33,321 nucleotides of DNA from positions 1 through 33,321 of the forward strand of contig CAMNHZ010000003.1 of the NCBI GenBank assembly GCA_946540075.1, in the 5' to 3' direction. A program made the position numbers and the translations under genes. Numbering within the stretch: the stretch's first letter is position 1; each line of letters opens with the position of its first letter. The notes below the pieces were generated by a model. The model worked only from the letters and a program-made list of their open reading frames with translations. It made no database searches and had not been told where the DNA came from. Source of the stretch: an uncultured Bacillota bacterium (lineage in GTDB: Bacteria; Bacillota_I; Bacilli_A; RF39; UBA660). Shown here in pieces: positions 9,856 through 18,947 of this stretch.

Positions 9856-10830
9856 ATGTATAATGATAATAGTTTTATATCTAATAATGGTTTAGGTAAT
9901 GAAAATAACATAAATAATAATAAAAAAAATAACAAAAAAAATATAATTATTTATGCTATTTTACTAATGATAATAGCAGGATTAGTATTATATATATGCT
10001 ATGATAAAGGGTATTTTAATAAGTCTGTAGAAAACGAAAAGAAAGAAACAGCTGAAAAGGTAAAGAAAGAAAAAAAGGTTGAAGAACCAGAGGACACTGA
10101 ATTATCAGAAGCTGAAAAAAAAGAAATAAGTACTAAGGCCAATGAAATATTAACATTTGGAATTAATACTAGTTCTGATGATGTAACATCAAGTATTATA
10201 AGTTGGTCAGGTATAGATGATACAAAAACATATGTTGAAAATGTTGAAAGTCAAAAATTGTTTACAGTACTAAATATTTATGGAAGAGCAGACAATGGTG
10301 GATTTAGGGATTTGAATTCAGCAGAAAAAGCATCTGTTCCAGAAAAATTAAAGAGATTTCTTCCTTATGAATTAAGTATTATTGATGCTAGTACAATCAC
10401 AAATAAATATAAAGAAATATTTGGAGAAGAACCAAATCATAAAGAAGCAGGAAGATGTATAAAATATGAGTATAATCCAAACCAAGCTGTTTATTATAAG
10501 TATGAATACTGTGGTGGAACAGGAAATCCAACTATGTTAATATATAAGGATGGATATAAAAAACAAAATGGAGAGGTTGAAGTTGATGTTAGTATAGCAA
10601 CTGCTAGTAATGTTGATAATAGACCTTCAACTAAAGAAGTATATAAAGGAATAGTAGATAATATATCAGATAATGCCTATGGTAAAGAGAATCTGTTATA
10701 TACAAAAGATTTTGAAGATGATTATACTGAAGAAATAAAAACTAATCATGATAAATATGCAAAATATAAAATAGTATTTGTAAAGGATAATAGTGGTAAT
10801 TATACATATAAATCATTAAAGAAAATATAA
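9856..10830 (+). CDS. Hypothetical single-pass membrane protein with extracytoplasmic domain
   Basis: Asn-rich N-terminus, one TM helix (IIIYAILLMIIAGLVLYICY), charged linker, soluble C-terminal domain. Confidence 0.55.
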   Translation: MYNDNSFISNNGLGNENNINNNKKNNKKNIIIYAILLMIIAGLVLYICYDKGYFNKSVENEKKETAEKVKKEKKVEEPEDTELSEAEKKEISTKANEILTFGINTSSDDVTSSIISWSGIDDTKTYVENVESQKLFTVLNIYGRADNGGFRDLNSAEKASVPEKLKRFLPYELSIIDASTITNKYKEIFGEEPNHKEAGRCIKYEYNPNQAVYYKYEYCGGTGNPTMLIYKDGYKKQNGEVEVDVSIATASNVDNRPSTKEVYKGIVDNISDNAYGKENLLYTKDFEDDYTEEIKTNHDKYAKYKIVFVKDNSGNYTYKSLKKI

Positions 10831-10848
10831 AAAATATATTTTCTTTTT
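10818..10848 (+). terminator. Intrinsic terminator
   Basis: AAAGAAAATATA-AAAAA-TATATTTTCTTT plus T-run. Confidence 0.65.
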
Positions 10849-10925
10849 AAATATATAGAAACATTTATAAATTTTAAAACTTATTAAAAATATGTTATAT
10901 TAATTAGTAGAAAGAGGGAATTTCT

Positions 10926-11819
10926 ATGTTAGATAATTTTCAAATTGGAGAAATACATCTTACTGAAGCAAACGTAAAAAAATTAAAGAATTTTGGTATT
11001 GATCCTAAAGTATCTAATACTGAAAGTGTCATAAAAGTATATAAGACTATACCTAATGGAGTTACTATACTTTTAAAAATGTTATATGATACAAGAAATA
11101 TAGAGTCTAAAATAGATACAATCAAAAAAATAAGACAGAATGAAGAATTACTTGCAATGGATGAGATAGTCTTACCAACTGATGTTGTAATTTCAAAGGG
11201 AGAAAGTATAGGATTTGCTATACCTGAAATTAAGAATTCAACTAATTTAGGTCTAATATTACAAGATCCTAAAGTAAGTATTAAATATAAAATGGATTTG
11301 TTATATAAAGTTAGTAAACTATTAAGTAAGACTCTATCACTTAACGATAATTTTTACTTTAATGATTTGCATGAATTTAACTTTTTAGTAGATGAAAATG
11401 ATAATATAAAAGTGATTGATATAGATAGTTCATCTATTAATTCAAACAAAGCTACACCATCTTATTATTTAGTGACAGATCCTAAATTGACAGAAGTCCC
11501 TAAATATAAATTTAACGAAGTAGGTTTACCATATTCAGGGCGTGATTGTGATATATATTGCTATAATATTATGTTAATGAACACTCTAGCTAATTATCAA
11601 ATTCAAAAACTTACATTCTTAGAACTTAGTGAGTATTTGGATTATTTATTATCAATTGGAATTGATGAGACTATTATAGATTCAATAATTAATCTATATA
11701 CAACTAAACCGAATGAATTAATTACTACTAATTTGAATGATATTAATTGTAATTTATATCAAGCTAGATATTCCACTTATAAACAATTAAAGGAGATGGA
11801 AGTTAAGAAGACACGTTAA
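10926..11819 (+). CDS. Protein kinase-like (degenerate) protein
   Basis: FNDLHEFNFLVDENDNIKVIDIDSS resembles catalytic loop DLxxxN plus a DFG-like DID motif. Confidence 0.5.
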   Translation: MLDNFQIGEIHLTEANVKKLKNFGIDPKVSNTESVIKVYKTIPNGVTILLKMLYDTRNIESKIDTIKKIRQNEELLAMDEIVLPTDVVISKGESIGFAIPEIKNSTNLGLILQDPKVSIKYKMDLLYKVSKLLSKTLSLNDNFYFNDLHEFNFLVDENDNIKVIDIDSSSINSNKATPSYYLVTDPKLTEVPKYKFNEVGLPYSGRDCDIYCYNIMLMNTLANYQIQKLTFLELSEYLDYLLSIGIDETIIDSIINLYTTKPNELITTNLNDINCNLYQARYSTYKQLKEMEVKKTR

Positions 11820-11835
11820 AGTGTTTTCTTTTTTT
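11805..11835 (+). terminator. Intrinsic terminator
   Basis: AAGAAGACAC-GTTAAA-GTGTTTTCTT plus T-run. Confidence 0.65.
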
Positions 11836-11868
11836 ATTATTTGAATATATTATTATAGGAGTGATTTT

Positions 11869-12936
11869 ATGACAAAATTTGTAATTGATGCAGGACATGG
11901 AGGTGTTGATTCAGGTGCAACATCATCTGGTGTAAATGAAAAAGATATTACTTTAATGATATCAAAATATATGTATGATAAATTAAAAGAAAAAGGATAT
12001 CCAGTAGTATTGACTAGAACAGATGATGAAACATTAAACCCTACTGACCGTGTAAATAGAATTTTAAGTGCTTATGGGAATGATCCAGAGGTGATTGTAA
12101 TATCGAATCATATTAATTCATCAGGAACACCAACAAGTACCGGAGCAGAAGTGATATATGCATTACGAAACGAATCCACACTTGCTCAAAATATATTAGA
12201 TGCACTTGGTAATGCTGGACTTACAAAGCGAAGTGTCTATCAGAGAAGATTACCAAGTAATCCAAACCAAGATTATTATTTTATACATCGAAATACAGGA
12301 CAAACAGAACCATTAATTATTGAATATGGATTTATAAATAATCCTAGTGATTTAAGTAAAATACAGAGAAATTATAAAAGATATGTTGATGCAGTAGTAA
12401 ATGCAATTGATCGTACTATATTGAATTCTGATATGCCTAACAATTTTCCAACAGAAATACCAGAAAATATACCGATAATGGATGATTCTGAAGCTGGTAT
12501 ATATATAGTAAAAAAAGGAGATAGCTTATATAAAATAGCCAATATGTATAATACTAGTGTAATAGAATTAAAACTTATGAATAATTTATTAACTGATAAT
12601 ATATCAATAGGTCAGATGCTAAAAGTTCCAAGTAATAACGAAACAGATATATACACAGTAAAAAAAGGAGATAGTTTATATAAAATAGCTAATATGTATA
12701 ATGTAAGTGTAGATGAATTAAAAAAACTGAATAATTTAACTAGTAATTTAATAAGTATTGGTCAAAACATAAAAATACCAAGTGTAATAAATAATACAAT
12801 AATGCATATAGTAAAAAAGGGGGATACACTTTATAAAATAGCTAACATTTATGGTACAACAGTATCTAAAATAAAGGCTGATAATAATTTACTTAGTGAT
12901 ATGCTAAGTATTGGTCAAGAATTAATAATAATGTAG
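11869..12936 (+). CDS. N-acetylmuramoyl-L-alanine amidase (Amidase_3) with three C-terminal LysM repeats
   Basis: VIDAGHGGVDSGA, NHINSSGTPTSTGAEVIY, LIIEYGFINNPSD; three copies of VKKGDxLYKIANxYxxxVxxLK. Confidence 0.92.
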   Translation: MTKFVIDAGHGGVDSGATSSGVNEKDITLMISKYMYDKLKEKGYPVVLTRTDDETLNPTDRVNRILSAYGNDPEVIVISNHINSSGTPTSTGAEVIYALRNESTLAQNILDALGNAGLTKRSVYQRRLPSNPNQDYYFIHRNTGQTEPLIIEYGFINNPSDLSKIQRNYKRYVDAVVNAIDRTILNSDMPNNFPTEIPENIPIMDDSEAGIYIVKKGDSLYKIANMYNTSVIELKLMNNLLTDNISIGQMLKVPSNNETDIYTVKKGDSLYKIANMYNVSVDELKKLNNLTSNLISIGQNIKIPSVINNTIMHIVKKGDTLYKIANIYGTTVSKIKADNNLLSDMLSIGQELIIM

Positions 12937-13018
12937 AAAAAAGTATCAATTTGACGAATCTATCTATATATGCTAAAATCAACTTATGTCGCTTGAAGAT
13001 TATAATTGAGGTGAAATA

Positions 13019-13729
13019 ATGAAAGTAGATCGGAAGCTTGTTGTTTTAGGAATAATAAGTTTGGTGATTATCTGTATAGTTGGTATAGGATTTAACTACA
13101 AAAGATTTAGTACTCCAACTACAAAGGTAAAAAAAGAAGTTGTTAATAAACCTAAAATAGCAAAGGATGTTGCAGTTATATTAGAAACTGTAAAAGTCAA
13201 AGAAACTACTGAGAAAAAGACTGAAGATGTCTCTTCGACAGAAAAAACTGAGAAAAAAAGTGAAAAAGTTGTTGAAAAAGCAGAAACAACTCCAAAAACT
13301 GAACCAGAACCAACACCACAACCAGAAATTGTTTATGATGGATTAACTCTTGATGAATTAGCGACAAAATTAAATCGTTCATTAGGATCAAGTTTATCAG
13401 GATATGGTTATAAATTTGCATCTCGTTCACTTGAACTTGGTGTAGATCCATATTTAGCAGTTGCTATTGTATTACATGAGACAGGATGTTCATGGTCATG
13501 TAGTGCCTTAGTTCAAAACAAAAATAACGTTGGTGGAATGGTAGGAAATGGAGGATATATCGCATTTGCTAGTTTAGATGCCGGTATAGATGCATTTTTA
13601 AATAATTTATATAAGAATTATTATGCATATGGATTAACTACACCAGAGCAAATCAACAAAAAATATGCAGCAAGTACTGCATGGGCCAGTAAAATAAATT
13701 ATTATATAGGAAAAATAAAAGCTAGTTAG
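13019..13729 (+). CDS. Membrane-anchored glucosaminidase/lysozyme-like peptidoglycan hydrolase
   Basis: N-terminal TM, Lys/Glu/Pro-rich linker, YLAVAIVLHETGCSWSCSALVQNKNNVGGM. Confidence 0.75.
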   Translation: MKVDRKLVVLGIISLVIICIVGIGFNYKRFSTPTTKVKKEVVNKPKIAKDVAVILETVKVKETTEKKTEDVSSTEKTEKKSEKVVEKAETTPKTEPEPTPQPEIVYDGLTLDELATKLNRSLGSSLSGYGYKFASRSLELGVDPYLAVAIVLHETGCSWSCSALVQNKNNVGGMVGNGGYIAFASLDAGIDAFLNNLYKNYYAYGLTTPEQINKKYAASTAWASKINYYIGKIKAS

Positions 13730-13825
13730 TTGTAAAACTATCTAGTTTTTTAAATGTCATAAAAGTGTAATTTTTTTGCAAAAATATTACTTTTTGTGAT
13801 AGAATATTATTAGAGAGGTGATAAC

Positions 13826-14176
13826 ATGAAGTATAATAAGCAGGAAGCTATAGATCTTATAAATAAAAAACTAAATAAGGAAACTTTTCTTAGTTATCAT
13901 GAAATTGCTGAAATAACAGGTTATCACGAAAAGTATATATCTAAATTAAAAAAACAAATTTTAAATGGAACAATTAATACTGTTCACGGTAATAAAAATA
14001 AAAGACCGGTTAATGCATTGACACGAGAAGAAAGTCAATTAATTATAAAATTATATAAACGTTCACACGTAAGTTTAAGAAAATTTTGTAAATTCTATGG
14101 AAAAAGAAGTTATTCATGTATTTATAATTTATTAAAAAAGAATGATTTATTATCTGAATCACACGAAAAAGAATAA
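13826..14176 (+). CDS. Small HTH protein resembling the DNA-binding N-terminus of ISNCY/IS481-like transposases
   Basis: YHEIAEITGYHEKYISKLKKQILNGTINTVHGNKNKRP; no DDE catalytic domain follows. Confidence 0.6.
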   Translation: MKYNKQEAIDLINKKLNKETFLSYHEIAEITGYHEKYISKLKKQILNGTINTVHGNKNKRPVNALTREESQLIIKLYKRSHVSLRKFCKFYGKRSYSCIYNLLKKNDLLSESHEKE

Positions 14177-14191
14177 CTATAGCGTTAAAAC

Positions 14192-14222
14192 AAAAAACTA
14201 ACAATTATGTTAGTTTTTTTTG
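14192..14222 (+). terminator. Intrinsic terminator
   Basis: AAAAAACTAAC-AATTAT-GTTAGTTTTTT. Confidence 0.75.
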
Positions 14223-14297
14223 TTATTTTTAAAAAATGTTACTTTTATCATATATAAATAGTTATAAAAATAATGTCGACATATATATCATATATAT

Positions 14298-14334
14298 AAT
14301 TCTAATTTATAGATTTTGTAAATAAATTAGAATT
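14298..14334. repeat. Perfect 13-bp inverted repeat directly 5' of the Ca2+-ATPase Shine-Dalgarno
   Basis: AATTCTAATTTAT (14298-14310), 11-nt loop, ATAAATTAGAATT (14322-14334). Confidence 0.8.
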
Positions 14335-14349
14335 ATAGGAGGAATAAAT

Positions 14350-16947
14350 ATGTTAGGACTTGATGAAAAAAAGGTAATAATTAATCGTGAAAAATATGGT
14401 AGTAATAGAATAACTAGTAAAAAAAGAAATAGTTTCATTGGATTATTAATAGAATCTTTGGGAGACCCTATTATAAAAATTTTGTTAATTGCTTTGGGTA
14501 TAAAAACAATATTTCTAATTCAAAACTTTGATTGGTATGAAACTGTAGGAATTGTAATAGCCATATTTATAGCTTCATTTATTTCTAGTATATCTGAATA
14601 TGGTAGTGAAAAAGCATTTGATAAATTACAAGAAGAAGCTTCAAAAATAAAATGTCGAGTAAGAAGAGATGGCAAACTTAAAGAGATAAATATTGATGAT
14701 ATTGTTGTTGATGATATAGTTGAACTATCTACAGGTGATAAGATTCCAGCTGATGGAATAATAATTGAAGGTGAAATAACTGTTGACGAGTCCTCCTTAA
14801 ATGGGGAGACAAAAGATATATATAAGATAGCAAATTCAAAAAAAACAACTGAATTATATCTTTATAGGGGAACAGTTGTTTATTCCAAGGAATGTCTAAT
14901 GCGAGTAACCAAAGTAGGAGATGATACGTTTTATGGAAAAATGGCCAAGGAACTACAAGATAGTCAACCAACAAGTCCATTAAAGATAAAATTACATGAT
15001 TTAGCACTCACTATAAGTAAGATAGGCTATATATGTGCCTTTTTAGTTTTTACATCATATTTATTTTCCATGATTGTAATAAAAAATAACTTTAAGACAG
15101 AATTGATCATGAAAAGTATAACTAATTTACCTTTATTAATAGGATATATATTATATGGATTAACTTTAGCAGTCACTATAATAGTAGTCGCAGTACCTGA
15201 AGGACTTCCAATGATGATAACGCTTGTATTATCATCTAATATGAAACGTATGCTTAAAAATAATGTATTAGTAAGAAAGTTGGTTGGAATAGAAACTGCA
15301 GGTAGTTTGAATATATTATTTACAGATAAAACAGGTACTTTGACTAAAGGAAAATTAGAAGTAGTAGAGTTTATGAGTGGAAGTGGACTTTCAGTTAATA
15401 GTATGGAGGAACTTAATAAATATCCTAAATTACATAAAATAGTAGAGACTTCATTATATTATAATAATGGTTCAAAAATATCTGATGATTTAAAAATAAT
15501 TGGAGGAAATATTACTGATCAAGCATTACTTAGATATGTTGGAAGAATTAATACAAAGTATAAAATTATTGATAGAATACCTTTTGATAGTAAGAATAAG
15601 TATTCAGTAACTACTATATATGATAAAGGTGAAATTAGTTTGATTAAAGGCGCACCTGAAAAATTGCTTGAGCATTGTAAAACTTACTATAATGATTATG
15701 GTATAAAAAGAACGTTAATAAGTAATTCAAAAATAGAGGAAAAGATAAAACAAATGACTAATAAGGGTATCAGAGTTTTATTATTATGTACTGGTCATAG
15801 TAAATATCGATTGGACAATCTTACATTGGTTGGTTTAGTTTTTATAAAGGATGAAATACGAGAAGAAGCAAAGATTGGTGTAAAAGAGGTTGAAAAAGCA
15901 GGAATAAAAACAATTATGATTACAGGTGATAATAAAGAAACTGCTACTAGTATAGCTAGAGAATTAGGAATTATAAAAAATGATAGTGACATAGTTCTAA
16001 CGGGTGATGAATTACATAATAAAACAGATGATGAAATAAAAAAGATATTACCAAATCTAAAAGTAGTTGCTAGAAGTCTTCCTCAAGATAAGAGTAGGTT
16101 AGTAAAACTATCAGAAGAATTAGGGTTAGTAGTAGGAATGACAGGTGATGGAGTAAATGATGCACCAGCATTGAAAAAAGCAGATGTTGGTTTTGCAATG
16201 GGAAGTGGAACTGAAGTTGCTAAGGAAGCAAGTGATATTGTAATATTAGATAATAATTTTAATTCTATAACAAAAGCTATACTTTTCGGACGAACTATAT
16301 TTAAAAGTATACGTAAGTTTATAATCTTTCAATTAACAGTTAATTTATGCGCTGTATCATTATCTATAATCGGTCCATTCATCGGAGTTGCAACACCAGT
16401 AACAGTAATTCAAATGTTATGGATAAATATGGTTATGGATACAATTGCTGGCATAGCTTTTTCATTTGAACCACCTCTTAGTGAATATATGGATGAGAAA
16501 CCAAAAAGTAAAAATGAAAAAATCTTGAATAAGTATATGAAAGACGAAATAATATTTACAGGTGTTTATTCATCACTGTTGTGTATATTTTTCTTAAAGA
16601 GTGGAATAATAAGAAGGTTATTCAGAGTAGGCACAAATTATCAGTATTTAATGACATCGTTTTTTGCTTTGTTTATATTTATAGGAATATTTAATTCTTT
16701 TAATGCTAGAACAAATAGATTAAATCTACTAGCCCATTTAGAAAAAAATAAAATATTTGTGATCATGATATCATTTGTAATTATAGTTCAATTGATACTT
16801 ATTTATTATGGTGGAGAACTATTTAGAACATCAGGTATGAGTTTAAAAGATTTTATTATGATGATAATAATCGCATTTACAGTTGTTCCTGTTGATTGGA
16901 TTAGAAAGTTATATTTAAGATCAAATGGAATAGTTGGCGGAGTTTGA
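14350..16947 (+). CDS. Calcium-translocating P-type ATPase (PMCA/SERCA-like)
   Basis: DKTGTLTKG, AVPEGLPMMITLVL, TGDGVNDAPALKKADVGFAMGSGTEVAKEASD, MLWINMVMDT. Confidence 0.93.
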   Translation: MLGLDEKKVIINREKYGSNRITSKKRNSFIGLLIESLGDPIIKILLIALGIKTIFLIQNFDWYETVGIVIAIFIASFISSISEYGSEKAFDKLQEEASKIKCRVRRDGKLKEINIDDIVVDDIVELSTGDKIPADGIIIEGEITVDESSLNGETKDIYKIANSKKTTELYLYRGTVVYSKECLMRVTKVGDDTFYGKMAKELQDSQPTSPLKIKLHDLALTISKIGYICAFLVFTSYLFSMIVIKNNFKTELIMKSITNLPLLIGYILYGLTLAVTIIVVAVPEGLPMMITLVLSSNMKRMLKNNVLVRKLVGIETAGSLNILFTDKTGTLTKGKLEVVEFMSGSGLSVNSMEELNKYPKLHKIVETSLYYNNGSKISDDLKIIGGNITDQALLRYVGRINTKYKIIDRIPFDSKNKYSVTTIYDKGEISLIKGAPEKLLEHCKTYYNDYGIKRTLISNSKIEEKIKQMTNKGIRVLLLCTGHSKYRLDNLTLVGLVFIKDEIREEAKIGVKEVEKAGIKTIMITGDNKETATSIARELGIIKNDSDIVLTGDELHNKTDDEIKKILPNLKVVARSLPQDKSRLVKLSEELGLVVGMTGDGVNDAPALKKADVGFAMGSGTEVAKEASDIVILDNNFNSITKAILFGRTIFKSIRKFIIFQLTVNLCAVSLSIIGPFIGVATPVTVIQMLWINMVMDTIAGIAFSFEPPLSEYMDEKPKSKNEKILNKYMKDEIIFTGVYSSLLCIFFLKSGIIRRLFRVGTNYQYLMTSFFALFIFIGIFNSFNARTNRLNLLAHLEKNKIFVIMISFVIIVQLILIYYGGELFRTSGMSLKDFIMMIIIAFTVVPVDWIRKLYLRSNGIVGGV

Positions 16948-17046
16948 TTGTCAATTGTTTACATTAATCTGTATTAAAATAATCGTTTTAAATATTATTA
17001 GTTAAAAAATAGGTTATAATGTAGGTGTAAGAAAGGGTATGATAAT

Positions 17047-18096
17047 ATGGAAAATTATAAGGTTGTCCAATATGGATGCGGGAAAATGAGTAAATATACA
17101 ATGAAGTATGTTTATGATGTAGGTTGCAAAATAGTAGGAGCTATTGATATTAATCCAGATATTATAGGTAAGGATATCGGTAGTATAATGGGAACCGAAG
17201 AAAAAGGAGTAAAAATTACATCAGCAGAAGAAGCTGAAAAACTATTGATGGAAGTTAAACCAGATATATGTATTGTTACAACCATGAGCTTAATGGTTGA
17301 TGTTAAGGATATTTTGTTGTTATGTGCAAAACTTGGAATTAATGCAATTACAACATGTGAAGAAGCTTTCTATCCATTTAATTCATCACCAAAGTTAACT
17401 AAACAAATAGATGATTTAGCTAAACTAAATGGTTGTACAATTACTGGTAGTGGTTATCAAGATGCTTTCTGGGGAAACTTAATCACTACTTTAGCTGGAA
17501 GCAACAGAAATTTAACTAAAATAAAAGGTAGTTCTAGTTATAATGTAGAAGACTATGGTATTGCACTAGCCGAAGCTCATGGAGCAGGATTATCAATTGC
17601 TGATTTTAATGATCAGATTGCAAGTGCTGATAATATTTCTGAGGAAGAAAGAAATAAAATGATTGAAGCAGGTAATTTTTTACCATCTTACATGTGGAAT
17701 ACTAATGGTTGGTTATGTGATAAACTTGGACTAAGTGTTTTATCACAAACACAAAAATGTGTACCTCAAACGGCAGATAAAGATATCCATTCTACAACAC
17801 TTAATATGACTATAAAAGCAGGAGATGCTACAGGAATGAGTGCCGTAGTAACAACTACAACTAAAGAAGGAATTACTATTGAAAGTGAATGTATAGGTAA
17901 GGTATATTCTGAAGAAGATTGCGATAAAAACGATTGGACAGTATATGGTGATACAGATACTAATTTAGTAATAACTAAACCAGATACTGTAAAACTTACT
18001 TGTTCAGCTATTGTAAATAGGATTCCAGATGTTATAAATGCACAAGCTGGTTTTGTTCCAACATCAAGAATGGGTGAATTAAAGTATTATAGATAA
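17047..18096 (+). CDS. 2,4-diaminopentanoate dehydrogenase-like / DapB-fold oxidoreductase
   Basis: N-terminal Rossmann YKVVQYGCGKMSKYTMKYVYDVGCKIVGAIDINPDIIGKDIG; family-like GSGYQDAFWGNLI. Confidence 0.7.
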   Translation: MENYKVVQYGCGKMSKYTMKYVYDVGCKIVGAIDINPDIIGKDIGSIMGTEEKGVKITSAEEAEKLLMEVKPDICIVTTMSLMVDVKDILLLCAKLGINAITTCEEAFYPFNSSPKLTKQIDDLAKLNGCTITGSGYQDAFWGNLITTLAGSNRNLTKIKGSSSYNVEDYGIALAEAHGAGLSIADFNDQIASADNISEEERNKMIEAGNFLPSYMWNTNGWLCDKLGLSVLSQTQKCVPQTADKDIHSTTLNMTIKAGDATGMSAVVTTTTKEGITIESECIGKVYSEEDCDKNDWTVYGDTDTNLVITKPDTVKLTCSAIVNRIPDVINAQAGFVPTSRMGELKYYR

Positions 18097-18105
18097 AAAA
18101 GTATG

Positions 18106-18131
18106 AAAAAAGGCAAATTGTTGCCTTTTTA
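18106..18131 (+). terminator. Intrinsic terminator
   Basis: AAAAAGGCAA-ATTG-TTGCCTTTTT. Confidence 0.8.
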
Positions 18132-18236
18132 TTTTGATTTATTCCAAATATTGGTAATTTGATTGTTGATTTAAAAAAATATATATGATAAAATTAATAA
18201 GGATATTAACTGATTGCAAACGATAGGAAGGTAAAA

Positions 18237-18947
18237 ATGTTAAATTTTATAGTATGTGACGATAAAAAGAAGATTGTTGACGATGTAACTAAAACAATAA
18301 ATAAGGTTATGATTGGTAATAAATATGCATATAAAATACATAAGTTTTATGAATATGATAATGAATTTATGAAGATTGTAAATTCAAAAATGGCGGCAAA
18401 AATCTATATATTAGATATAGAGACTCCAAAAAAATCTGGTATTGATGTAGCGCGAAAAATAAGAACTAAAGATATTAATTCTACAATAATATTTCTTACT
18501 TCTCATCAAGAATTAGGTGAAGTGTTATTACAAGAAGAAGTGATGTTTTTATCATTTATAAACAAATTTAACAATAGTAAAACAAGATTAAAAAAAGCAA
18601 TTCAAAAAAGTATTCAATTTGCAGGAAAAAGGAACGCTATAAGGTTTCAATGTCACGGCGCAGTATTTACTATTCCGACTTCAGATATTCTTTATATAAC
18701 GCGAGATAGTGTAGAAAGAAAATGTATTATTAAAACTGACTACACTGAGTTTAAACTGATAAAACCATTAAGTGAAATGATTGAATTGCTAGGACCAGAT
18801 TTTGCTTATTCACATCGAGCTTGTATTGTTAATCTTAAAAGAATTCATTTGATAGATAAACACCATAGAATTATCGTGTTTGATAATGGCAACAAACTTG
18901 ATTTAGTTAGTTCAAAATATGTTAAGGAGATGATTAGCAGTAAATGA
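18237..18947 (+). CDS. agrA: AgrA-like LytTR response regulator
   Basis: Receiver domain (CDDKKK, YILDIETPKKSG) plus LytTR domain (DILYITRD...YSHRACIVNLKRI...VSSKYVKEM). Confidence 0.9.
   Translation: MLNFIVCDDKKKIVDDVTKTINKVMIGNKYAYKIHKFYEYDNEFMKIVNSKMAAKIYILDIETPKKSGIDVARKIRTKDINSTIIFLTSHQELGEVLLQEEVMFLSFINKFNNSKTRLKKAIQKSIQFAGKRNAIRFQCHGAVFTIPTSDILYITRDSVERKCIIKTDYTEFKLIKPLSEMIELLGPDFAYSHRACIVNLKRIHLIDKHHRIIVFDNGNKLDLVSSKYVKEMISSK

Noticed and set aside
13206-13451. Minus-strand ORF opposite the glucosaminidase linker
   Set aside because: Low-complexity Leu/Gln/His translation produced by the Lys/Glu/Pro-rich linker on the sense strand
14240-14300. AT-rich alternating ATATATA stretches as a possible repeat array or origin element
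   Set aside because: Short simple-sequence tracts expected in this AT-rich genome; only the adjacent 13-bp inverted repeat is specific enough to report
14729-15992. Minus-strand ORFs inside the Ca2+-ATPase
   Set aside because: Antisense to conserved P-type ATPase motifs; no independent support
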